From positions 930,001 to 994,000 of the forward strand of contig NZ_JAEPBG010000001.1 in the NCBI RefSeq assembly GCF_016632335.1: a stretch of 64,000 bases of DNA, given 5' to 3'. A program made the translations under genes and the position numbers. Every line of letters starts with the position of its first letter. Position 1 is the stretch's first letter. The notes under the pieces were generated by a model. It did no database searches. It had not been told where the DNA came from and saw only the letters and a program-made list of their open reading frames with translations. Shown one piece after another: positions 9,798-17,936 of the stretch. The stretch is from Noviherbaspirillum pedocola (lineage in GTDB: Bacteria; Pseudomonadota; Gammaproteobacteria; Burkholderiales; Burkholderiaceae_D).

Positions 9798-11129
9798 ATG
9801 AGCACACGTCGTCCCGTTGCAATCGCCGTTTCCATGGTTTGCCTGCTGCAGGCCTGCGCCAGCCCTTCTGCGCCGGTGGCGCCCAAGGCGATGCAGGTCG
9901 AGCCAGTGCTGCGTCTGAACCATGCCGGCGCGCAATCCGCATCGACCTATTACAAGCTCGGCAAATTTCACCAGGAGCGCGGCAACCTTGATGCGGCGCG
10001 TACGGCTTATCTGCAGTCCATCGCGCTGGATGCGCGGCAAGCCGACGCGCGCAATGCGCTGGCCGTCATCGATGCGAAGCAGGGACGGCTTGAAGACGCG
10101 GCGCGGCTGTTGGAAGCGCTGGTGCGCGACTATCCGCAGGATGCCTATCTCCAGAATAACCTCGCCTATGTTCAGTACTTGCGCCACGACTACAGCGCCG
10201 CGCTTTCCGCGCTGGAGCACGCGCTGACGATAGAGCCGGGCAGTGCGCGCGCGCATGCCAACCTCGACTTGGTACAGGCGGCGCTGATCGAGAAGAAGCA
10301 AAGCTTAGTGGCCGGGCATACCGGTGCGCCGGCACCGCAAGCCGATGCGGCGCACGAAGACAAGGCCAAGACTGACACAACGCCTCCAGCCACGGCGCCG
10401 CGCCAGGATGCCGACATCGAGATGGCCGTCACCACTGCTCGCGAAGCGCTCCCGAAGCCGGCTCCCGCCGAGCTGCGGCGCAAAGCTTCCGCGCTGGCCC
10501 TGCAAGTCGCACCGGCGGCGCCCGCAGTGGCGCCTGCACCCGCTCCCACGCCGGTCGCCGCTGCATACGTACAGCCGGAGCAAAGCCTGCGTGTCGTGCA
10601 ACTGCAAGCGAACATAATCGAACTCAGACCGCGCAGCGCACCGGCCAAGGCTGCTCGCGAGCTTCCCGTGACGACCGACACGCATGCGCCGCAGGTCTCG
10701 CATGCCGCCGTACGGGAAGAAATAATCCTTGCGACGACCGCGGCTCCCGTGAAGCCGCATGAAATCGAGACAAGGCAGCAGCCGAAGCAGGAAGCGAAGA
10801 CCTTCCGCGTCGACATCGCCAATGGCAATGGCATCGAAGGCATGGCAGCCAGGATGCGCACGGCACTCGAGCAGCGGGGCATCGCGGTCGGGCATCTGAG
10901 CAACAAGAAGCCCTACGACACCACCTTGACCGCCATCCAGTACCGGGCCGGCTATCTGCAGGAAGCGGAGCGGGTGCGTCGCGCATTGCAGGCTCCGGTG
11001 GCGCTCGCGGCGATGAAGGACATGCCGGCCAACGCGGATGTGCGGCTGTTGCTTGGCAAGGACGCCGGCGGTCACCTGGCGCTTCTGAGCGGCTCATCGA
11101 AGCTGGCCTTGAACGACAGTCGTCGATAA
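9798..11129 (+). CDS. tadD: TadD-like TPR lipoprotein with C-terminal LytR_C domain
   Basis: This 443-residue protein has a lipoprotein signal peptide (LLQAC, lipidated Cys20), TPR repeats at about 50-170 (SYYKLGKF-type helices such as YYKLGKFHQERGNLDAARTA), an Ala/Pro-rich low-complexity stretch (about 175-335) and a C-terminal LytR_C-type domain (about 338-410, beginning FRVDIANGNGIEGMAARM). TadD is the TPR lipoprotein of tad loci, thought to help pilus assembly at the outer membrane. The C-terminal domain suggests an added contact with the cell wall or surface. AAGGAG precedes the ATG by 7 bases. An earlier ATG at 9793 opens a two-codon frame overlapping this start, which may tune initiation. 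Confidence 0.85.
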   Translation: MSTRRPVAIAVSMVCLLQACASPSAPVAPKAMQVEPVLRLNHAGAQSASTYYKLGKFHQERGNLDAARTAYLQSIALDARQADARNALAVIDAKQGRLEDAARLLEALVRDYPQDAYLQNNLAYVQYLRHDYSAALSALEHALTIEPGSARAHANLDLVQAALIEKKQSLVAGHTGAPAPQADAAHEDKAKTDTTPPATAPRQDADIEMAVTTAREALPKPAPAELRRKASALALQVAPAAPAVAPAPAPTPVAAAYVQPEQSLRVVQLQANIIELRPRSAPAKAARELPVTTDTHAPQVSHAAVREEIILATTAAPVKPHEIETRQQPKQEAKTFRVDIANGNGIEGMAARMRTALEQRGIAVGHLSNKKPYDTTLTAIQYRAGYLQEAERVRRALQAPVALAAMKDMPANADVRLLLGKDAGGHLALLSGSSKLALNDSRR

Positions 11130-11178
11130 GAGCCAGGGCAAAAAACATCAACAGAGATCCAACGACACCGGGGGGAAC

Positions 11179-13254
11179 ATGGTTCACAGGACAGGAATGG
11201 ATAAGCCGCTGCGCATGCTGACGATGGGTGCCGCCTTGCTCGGCGCCGCAGTGCTCGGCGCATGCGGCGGCGGTGGCGGCAGCAGCGGATGCGCGACTCT
11301 CGAAGCGAGCCGGAGCACAGCGCTTCCCGGCTGCGCCTCGAGCTCCACGGGTTCTTCGGGCTCATCCACTTCCACCGGCACTGCTGCGGCAACAGTGCAG
11401 TTCCTGGTCAGCAGCCAGCAGTTCAACTCGGCCGGCACCGCCCCCATCGATCTGACCGTGGTCGCTCGCGACGCGAATGGTCAGGCGCTAGCGGGACGCG
11501 CGGTGCAGTTCGTCGTTTCCGATCCAGAGAACACCGCCTACGTTTCCAATTTCAGCCAGACCAGCGGCAGCACGCACGCAACCGGCAGCAATGGCCAGCT
11601 CGGCGCGAGCCTCTTCCTCGGCACCAGCAAGGCCAACCGCAGCATCACGATCACCGCGAGCGTGGACGGCGCGACGGCATCCAACGTGGTCAACGTCACC
11701 GGCACCTCTCTGAGCATCAGCGGCTCCAATGCACTGGTGTTCGGCGCATCGGCGCAATACAACATCGTCATGACGGATTCGGCCGGCAAACCGATTTCCG
11801 GAATTCCGCTGAAGCTCGCTTCGTCCGCAGGCAATACCGTCAGCCTGTCCAGCCCGAATACCGATGCCTCGGGCAAGGCCGTTGCCACGCTTACCGGCAC
11901 CAAGTCGGGTGCGGATACCCTGAGCGTTTCCGGTGGCGGCGCGAGCGCGGCTTACTCGGTGAACGTGAGCAGTAATGGCTTCGCTTTCTCCAGCCCGGCG
12001 AACGGCAGCAGCGTCGCAGTCGGTGGCTCCACCGTAGTGACGGTACGCTGGACCAACAATGGCCAGCCCATCGCGGGACAGACTGTAAGCTTCGCGAGCA
12101 CGCGCGGCACGGTGAGTCCGCAATCGGTGACGACGAGTGCCAGCGGCGACGCTTCAGTGACGCTGCAGGCGACTTCCGCCGGCCCGGCGACGCTCACGGC
12201 TTCCGGCCCCTCGGGCAGCGGCGTCGCCGGTTCGCTGAACCTGTCCTTCGTCAGCGTTGCGCCAGCCACGGCATTGGATCTGCAGGCGGACAAGACCGTC
12301 GTCGGCACCAATCCGGCAGGTAGCAGCAACAATGTGTCAACGCTGACTGCGGTGGCACGCGATGCGAATAATTACCGCGTCGCCGGCGCCGTGGTGAACT
12401 TCCACATCGACCAGGATCCGACCGGCGGCGCATTGAGCACTGCGTCGGCCGTGACCGATGCCAATGGCGTGGCGCGCACGCAGTATGTGCCGACCTCGCA
12501 ATCGAGTCCGACGAATGGCGTGGTGATCGCGGCGAGCGTTGGCGGCACGGCGCTGAGTTCTCCGACGGTGAAACTCACGGTCGCGCAGCAGAATCTGTTC
12601 GTGCGTATCGGCACGGACAACCTGGTGGGCACCGCGACGAATTCGCCGAACTATACGAAGCAGTATTCAGCTTTCGTGACCGATGCCGCAGGCAATCCGG
12701 TGCCAAATGCGACGGTGCAGTTCACGATCAGACCGCGGCAGGATGTGGATCCATCGCTCTATGGTGCAGGCATCTTCGGCCGGACCGATGGCGATTATGC
12801 TTACTTCAAGGGCTATTACGTCTGGAATGGAACGATATGGACGCGGACGAATGGGGACTATGTCGGGGGCACTGCCCCGATCCCTGCTCCAACAGGGTGC
12901 TACAACGAAGACTTAAACTTCAACGGCATTCTCGACCCTGTGCCCGGACTAACATACGGCGAAGACAATAATCACAACCAAGTGCTCGACCCAGGTAACC
13001 CGTTCTCGGTGAACTCGGACCTCACAACCAACAACTCCGGTTATGCGGTCGCCACAATCACCTATCCGAAAGACCGTGCGAACTGGACCGCTGTCACGCT
13101 GAAGGCAACCGCGCTGGTGTCGGGCACTGAGGCGACCGCGACGACAAGCTTCACCCTCCCGGTCGCGGCCGGCGATGTGAGTTCGCAAAATGTCTCTCCG
13201 CCGGGCGCCATCAGTCCTTATGGACGCAGTACTGACTGCAGCAATCCTTTGTAA
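11179..13254 (+). CDS. Ig-like repeat (invasin/Big_1-type) lipoprotein
   Basis: This 691-residue protein has a lipoprotein signal with lipobox LGAC (Cys29) followed by a Gly/Ser linker. Four to five beta-sandwich repeats follow (about 70-560), with recurring Big_1/invasin phrases such as DANGQALAGRAVQFVVSD, DSAGKPISGIPLKL and DAAGNPVPNATVQFTI. Near residues 575-615 are two acidic loops, EDLNFNGILDP and EDNNHNQVLDP, that resemble EF-hand or dockerin calcium loops. It is probably a surface-exposed structural or adhesive protein. It lies 49 bases after tadD behind a run of G residues that works as ribosome binding site, so it may be transcribed with the tad operon. An alternative start is Met7 (11197). 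Its ligand is unknown. Confidence 0.8.
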   Translation: MVHRTGMDKPLRMLTMGAALLGAAVLGACGGGGGSSGCATLEASRSTALPGCASSSTGSSGSSTSTGTAAATVQFLVSSQQFNSAGTAPIDLTVVARDANGQALAGRAVQFVVSDPENTAYVSNFSQTSGSTHATGSNGQLGASLFLGTSKANRSITITASVDGATASNVVNVTGTSLSISGSNALVFGASAQYNIVMTDSAGKPISGIPLKLASSAGNTVSLSSPNTDASGKAVATLTGTKSGADTLSVSGGGASAAYSVNVSSNGFAFSSPANGSSVAVGGSTVVTVRWTNNGQPIAGQTVSFASTRGTVSPQSVTTSASGDASVTLQATSAGPATLTASGPSGSGVAGSLNLSFVSVAPATALDLQADKTVVGTNPAGSSNNVSTLTAVARDANNYRVAGAVVNFHIDQDPTGGALSTASAVTDANGVARTQYVPTSQSSPTNGVVIAASVGGTALSSPTVKLTVAQQNLFVRIGTDNLVGTATNSPNYTKQYSAFVTDAAGNPVPNATVQFTIRPRQDVDPSLYGAGIFGRTDGDYAYFKGYYVWNGTIWTRTNGDYVGGTAPIPAPTGCYNEDLNFNGILDPVPGLTYGEDNNHNQVLDPGNPFSVNSDLTTNNSGYAVATITYPKDRANWTAVTLKATALVSGTEATATTSFTLPVAAGDVSSQNVSPPGAISPYGRSTDCSNPL

Positions 13255-13307
13255 AACGCCGAGAGATCGATTCGCGGGACGCGCTGAAAGCCGGGAGATA
13301 TGAAGCC

Positions 13308-14537
13308 ATGATTAGCGAAGAAACCCGCGAGGAATGGCTGGGGATGGGCGAGAGCCGTCATTGGCTCAACGCAGAGCGCGTCACGAGCTATTCGAAAATC
13401 TTCATCGCCCTGTACATCGCCATCGCCATCGGATGGGTGGCGATGTCCAGGGAAGGCATAAGCCCAAATGGGAAGCCTCTAGGCTACGACTTCATCACCT
13501 TCTGGAGTGCTTCCTATACGTGGTTGCATGGCGATCCCGCAGACGCCTACGACTTGTCGAAGCTTTTTGAAGTACAGAAGCTTGCCGTTGCAGGCACCAC
13601 AACCCCGTTCGCCTGGTTTTATCCGCCCACCTTCTACTTCGTTATTCTCCCGCTCGCCGTACTTCCCTATGCGGCGTCGTATCTGAGTTTCGTAGGCGCT
13701 TCTTTTCTTGGCTTCATCGCGGCTATCCGCAAGATAGTTCCCGTTCCGAATGCGCTTTTGGCTGTGTTCGCCTTTCCCGGCGTTTTTGTCAATGCCGCTC
13801 ATGGTCAAAACGGCTTCCTTACAGCGATGCTCGCTGCTTGCTCGTTGATGCTTATTGAAAGCCGATCAGTACGAGCTGGAGCGCTTGCGGGCTTGTTGGT
13901 CATCAAGCCGCACCTTGCCGTGCTCTTTCCACTCGCCTTTCTTTTTTCCGGTCAGACAAAAGCAGCAATGACGATGATCATTTCGGCGCTTGTTTTCACC
14001 GCGCTCAGCATCTCGGCGGTCGGTATCGAGTCGCTCAAGGCTTTCATCGAGAACATGGCGCTGGCTCGCACCGCGCTGGAAGCCGGAATGCTCCCATGGA
14101 TCAAAATGCCTACCGTCTTTGCATTCATGCGGCTTTTAGGAGCTGGCATTACTGCATCTTATGCAGCGCATATTGTTGTGGCTTGCCTTGTCGCTTTCGG
14201 GGTTGCGGTTGCCTGGTTCAAGCGATGGCCTTTCTACCTGCGAGCCTCCGCCCTGCTTACCGGTAGCCTGCTAATCACCCCGTACCTCTACGACTATGAC
14301 CTCGTGTGGCTCGCTTTCCCAATCGCGTGGATTGCGATAGACGGACTGCGGCATGGGTGGCTGAAACTGGAAAGGGAAACGCTGCTCGCCGCATGGCTAT
14401 CACCATTACTGGTTCCATCCATGGCCAATCTAAGTTCGATCCAAGTTGGCCCGCTGATTACGTGCCTGTTATTCCTAACGATCTTGAGACGTGGAATTTA
14501 TGTTGCCAATAGAGCTGAAAAGGAATGCAAAAACTAA
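13308..14537 (+). CDS. GT87 (DUF2029) membrane glycosyltransferase-like protein 1
   Basis: This 409-residue protein has about ten hydrophobic helices. After the first helix comes a conserved acidic/aromatic loop, GYDFITFWSASYTWLHGDPA and DAYDL. That layout, with AGLLVIKPHLAVLFPLAFL further on, is typical of GT-C fold family 87, which uses polyprenyl-phosphate sugars on the outer face of the membrane. The substrate cannot be read from sequence. It follows the Ig-like lipoprotein by 53 bases and opens a run of related membrane proteins. It is clearly more distant from the next two than they are from each other. Confidence 0.8.
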   Translation: MISEETREEWLGMGESRHWLNAERVTSYSKIFIALYIAIAIGWVAMSREGISPNGKPLGYDFITFWSASYTWLHGDPADAYDLSKLFEVQKLAVAGTTTPFAWFYPPTFYFVILPLAVLPYAASYLSFVGASFLGFIAAIRKIVPVPNALLAVFAFPGVFVNAAHGQNGFLTAMLAACSLMLIESRSVRAGALAGLLVIKPHLAVLFPLAFLFSGQTKAAMTMIISALVFTALSISAVGIESLKAFIENMALARTALEAGMLPWIKMPTVFAFMRLLGAGITASYAAHIVVACLVAFGVAVAWFKRWPFYLRASALLTGSLLITPYLYDYDLVWLAFPIAWIAIDGLRHGWLKLERETLLAAWLSPLLVPSMANLSSIQVGPLITCLLFLTILRRGIYVANRAEKECKN

Positions 14538-14568
14538 AGTCAATGCCTCTACCCGCTAATCAACATAA

Positions 14569-15750
14569 ATGCGTCACTCCCTATCGGCGAGCAAAAAAAT
14601 GACTTATCTTCTTCCGGCACTAACGCGAAAAAAGTTGCTTTTCATTGCCAGCGCGTTCTCATTCTTGCTGATCATTCCTGTCATACTATCTTTTGACATC
14701 CAAAATAATGACAAGCTGAAAGTTTTTGGCACTTATTGGGAAGCTGGCAGAGCAGCGCTAACAGGTGAGAATCCATTTGAAGTTTATCCATTAACTTGGT
14801 TCACCGGGTATGTTACTGATGTAAATTTAAACCCGCCGACAATGCTTCCCTTGTTTCAATTTTTTGCTCAATTCGATCCAACCATAGGCGCGAAGTCATG
14901 GGCAACATTCTCAATCCTGCTTTTTCTTGCCACATGCCTCGTACTATTTTTAGAAAAAGGAAATGGCAGCCAGCGACGACAGATTGTTTGGGTATTTCTT
15001 GCACCGGCCTTCACAGATACGGTAAAGCTCGGGCAGATATACATTGTCCTATTTGCATTGGCAGCTGGTGCATGGCTACTTTTGCGGAGTAGACACCAGC
15101 TCGCTTCAGGCATTTGCATTGGATTTATTGGAGCATTGAAGCCAAATTTTGCATTATGGGCAATCTTTCTACTTCTTGCCGGATATTGGCGACCCGCGGT
15201 TGCTGCCGGAATAACCGGACTGGCCATACTGGGGGCGTCAATTCTCCTGTATGGAATAGAAAGCTACCAACAATGGATTGCGGCATTCTCGACAGATACT
15301 CATGCAGTTAAATTAGCAGTAGAAGTATCGATTCATGGGTATTTTTCACGTCTTGGCTTCGGAACTCTCGGGACGAGCCTTTCCATCGCTCTTCTCGCAT
15401 GCACAGGTTATTGGGTATGGCGTCGCCGACCAAGCGTACTCGATGCAAGTCGTATTGGGTTAATGGTAGCGATTCTGGCATCGCCACTGGCGTGGTTTCA
15501 TTACCTGCTGTTCTTGATCCCGGCGCTGATCGAAAAGCCTTGGACACGTGGAATGACTATCGCTGCCGTTACACTCATGGTTCCCCCAATAGTTCCCATG
15601 GCAATGATGTATGGCCCGTTCTGGTTGCAGGTGCTCGGATCAAGCGTGTATTTTGGTGCAGTATGCACAATTTTTGTGATGTGGTTAACAGAGATCAAGG
15701 CTTCTATGGCACAACGTGTCAAGTCAGAGGGCACCTCGGTATTTGCGTAA
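14569..15750 (+). CDS. GT87 (DUF2029) membrane glycosyltransferase-like protein 2
   Basis: This 393-residue polytopic protein shows GT87 signatures: KVFGTYWEAGRAALTGENPF, the NLNPPTMLPLF loop, LGQIYIVLFALAAGAWLLL and GALKPNFALWAIF. It is a close tandem paralogue of the gene at 16214, sharing the loops EVSIHGYFSRLG versus EVSIHGFMTRLG and SPLAWFHYLLFLIPALI versus SPIAWVDYAMFLIPAMI. A donor such as polyprenyl-phosphate-mannose is typical of the family but unproven here. Start choice is open between 14569 and the ATG at 14599. The sequence from here to about 18000 is clearly more AT-rich than the tad genes, suggesting acquisition. A decayed copy of its 3' end lies at 17500. Confidence 0.8.
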   Translation: MRHSLSASKKMTYLLPALTRKKLLFIASAFSFLLIIPVILSFDIQNNDKLKVFGTYWEAGRAALTGENPFEVYPLTWFTGYVTDVNLNPPTMLPLFQFFAQFDPTIGAKSWATFSILLFLATCLVLFLEKGNGSQRRQIVWVFLAPAFTDTVKLGQIYIVLFALAAGAWLLLRSRHQLASGICIGFIGALKPNFALWAIFLLLAGYWRPAVAAGITGLAILGASILLYGIESYQQWIAAFSTDTHAVKLAVEVSIHGYFSRLGFGTLGTSLSIALLACTGYWVWRRRPSVLDASRIGLMVAILASPLAWFHYLLFLIPALIEKPWTRGMTIAAVTLMVPPIVPMAMMYGPFWLQVLGSSVYFGAVCTIFVMWLTEIKASMAQRVKSEGTSVFA

Positions 15751-16213
15751 TTCAAAGCAGAGCTGTCAAATTCTTCGGCAGAACTGACTTTATAAATGCT
15801 GGCCTGAAGGAATTACAGAAGAGTAGAGGCAAGAAACAGTGAACTGGAGATTCTTTGCAGAAAAGAAATGGACTGCCGTAACTTTATTAAGTGAAACGCC
15901 ATACGCGAGCGGATAGACGCAACCGCCCACGCAGGCATGACCATCGAGCGTTTTTGACTTCCGTATTATGGTTTATGCATATTAACGCGGCTGGGGCTTA
16001 TCTACCAATCAGTACTCGCCATACCAGCACTTTATATCCGTATCCAAACTCATTAATCTGCAAACCTTAAAAAATTGGCAAACAGATTAACCAAGTAGAA
16101 TTTTCCAGTTATAGCACATACATTTTATTGCACCTCTCACCTATACGACCTTCAATTCAATAAACGAATATACCAAAAAAGCGAATAATAACCATTTAAG
16201 GCAATTATTTATT
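15751..16213 (+). other. AT-rich spacer between two GT87 genes
   Basis: This stretch of 463 bases contains no reading frame I can support. Its last third is strongly AT-rich and probably carries the promoter of the following gene, but I do not see a promoter with good hexamers and spacing. No stem-loop followed by a T run was found after the upstream gene. Confidence 0.5.
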
Positions 16214-17380
16214 ATGACATCATTTCCTTGGATTGATCGCAACAAACTGATTATTTTAGGAATTGCGCATTTACTATTAATTATTTTTACGTCTGCGTTG
16301 CGTTTTCGATTGGACGAACCAGATGGAATGAAAGTTTTTGGAGCTTATTGGGCCTCGGGTCAGGCTCTCATGCAAGGAATGAATCCATTTGGCATATATC
16401 CACTCACTTGGTCACGCTTTTTCAATATACCAGAAGTAAATTTAAATCCACCCACGATACTTCCCTTATTTTATTTCATTGGGCATTTTCCCCCAGTCTT
16501 TGCCGCCAGAGTGTGGACATTAATTTCCGGGATCGTGCTGATCATCGCAATTCTATGGCTCTTCGTGGATAGAAGAGATGATTTAATCCAGCGCCGGCAA
16601 ATGTTATGGGTATTTTTTCTTCCCTCCCTCGCAAGCACTTTGGTAATTGGCCAAATCTATATTTTCATATTTGCCATGGTAACTGCAGCTTGGATATGTC
16701 TGAAACGTGGACATGAGAGAGTTGCCGGAGTCATTATCGGAATTATTGTTGCCGTCAAACCCAATTTAGCCGTATGGCCGTTCTTCCTTCTCATTGCTGA
16801 GCATTGGCGGCCTGTTAGGTTTGCTCTCCTGGCTGGAGCGAGCGCAGCAGCACTTTCATTAAATCTTTATGGCATAAACGCTTACAAGCAGTGGCATGCA
16901 GCAGTAGCAGCAGATACCCATGCCGCGAGGTTTCTCATAGAAGTATCAATCCACGGCTTTATGACTAGGCTGGGCGCACCCGCAATTGGAACTGCTCTGG
17001 CCGGGATATTATTGGCTACAACGACAGTTTTAGTTTGGCGTCAACGCTTCTCGAAAATCGATACCACACGGCTTGCGCTCATTGTTGCAATCTTGGCGTC
17101 ACCAATTGCTTGGGTAGATTATGCAATGTTTTTAATACCAGCGATGATCATGCGCCCTTGGAACCGTACTTTAACTTTGGCGGCAATATTACTCTTGGTG
17201 CCGGTCAGCATACCGAATATGTTAATGGATGGCCCTATTTGGAAAACCATTGTTGGCGGAAGTATTTACTTCACCGCCATTCTACTTATTTTTATTGACA
17301 TTATGCGCGATATAACTCGCACAACGATTCATCATTCCGACGCTTCCGAACCTAAGCCTCCTGCGTTACATGCACATTAA
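16214..17380 (+). CDS. GT87 (DUF2029) membrane glycosyltransferase-like protein 3
   Basis: This 388-residue polytopic protein is a paralogue of the one at 14569, with the same order of motifs: KVFGAYWASGQALMQGMNPF, NLNPPTILPLFYFI, IGQIYIFIFAMVTAAWICL and AVKPNLAVWPFFLL. Polyprenyl-phosphate-dependent sugar transfer at the outer face of the inner membrane is the family role; the acceptor is unknown. The gene and its leader are the most AT-rich part of the window, with many TTA, ATA and AAT codons. The only purine-rich sequence before the ATG (AAGG) is about 13 bases away, so the start is less certain than the frame. Confidence 0.8.
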   Translation: MTSFPWIDRNKLIILGIAHLLLIIFTSALRFRLDEPDGMKVFGAYWASGQALMQGMNPFGIYPLTWSRFFNIPEVNLNPPTILPLFYFIGHFPPVFAARVWTLISGIVLIIAILWLFVDRRDDLIQRRQMLWVFFLPSLASTLVIGQIYIFIFAMVTAAWICLKRGHERVAGVIIGIIVAVKPNLAVWPFFLLIAEHWRPVRFALLAGASAAALSLNLYGINAYKQWHAAVAADTHAARFLIEVSIHGFMTRLGAPAIGTALAGILLATTTVLVWRQRFSKIDTTRLALIVAILASPIAWVDYAMFLIPAMIMRPWNRTLTLAAILLLVPVSIPNMLMDGPIWKTIVGGSIYFTAILLIFIDIMRDITRTTIHHSDASEPKPPALHAH

Positions 17381-17499
17381 TAATTCCTTACGCAGCATGA
17401 TTCCCGTAGAGAAAAGATCATTATGCCGCCGATGAAGGTCATCACAATAACATGGTAAATATGCGCATGAAATCAATTCACCGCGATCACCTTCCCGAA

Positions 17500-17817
17500 G
17501 GCGTCGCCGACCAAGCGAATTCGATGCAAGTAGTATTTTGTTGATGGTAGCGATTCTGGCATGGTTTCATTACATGCTATTTTTAATCCCAGCGCTGATC
17601 GAAAAGCCTTGGACACGTGGAATGGTTATAGCTGCAGCGACTCTCATAGTTCTCCATAACTGCCCGTGGCAATGATGTATGGCCCGTTTTGGTTGCAAGC
17701 ATACGAATCAAGCATTAATTTCGACGCGGCGTGTGCAATTTTTGTGACGCGGATAATAAAGATCCAATCTTGTAAGGCCCAACGCGCCAAGTCTTAGTCC
17801 AACAGTATTTGCGCAAG
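17500..17817 (+). pseudogene. Decayed 3' fragment of a GT87 gene (copy of the 14569-15750 gene)
   Basis: This stretch aligns by eye with bases of about 15419-15750, the last 110 codons of the second GT87 gene. Shared blocks include gcgtcgccgaccaagcg, atggtagcgattctggca, cgaaaagccttggacacgtg and caatgatgtatggcccgtt, and it ends in the same gtatttgcg. It carries substitutions, short deletions (for instance where the intact gene has tcgccactggcg) and in-frame stops, and there is no 5' part. It is a non-coding relic of a tandem duplication and shows that this cassette has gained and lost copies. Confidence 0.85.
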
Positions 17818-17936
17818 AATAATGTACAAGGCCAAGCGCTCTTGTATTTTTGGAATTTTTCACGTCCTCGTGCCACAAACTCATTACTTTGCCATTGCTT
17901 TAACCATCATATTTCACACTTCTCGCCAGGACTTAT

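Noticed and set aside
15399-15842. 147-codon frame overlapping the end of the second GT87 gene
   Set aside because: It lies in another frame of a clear GT87 gene, and its product has no recognisable feature.
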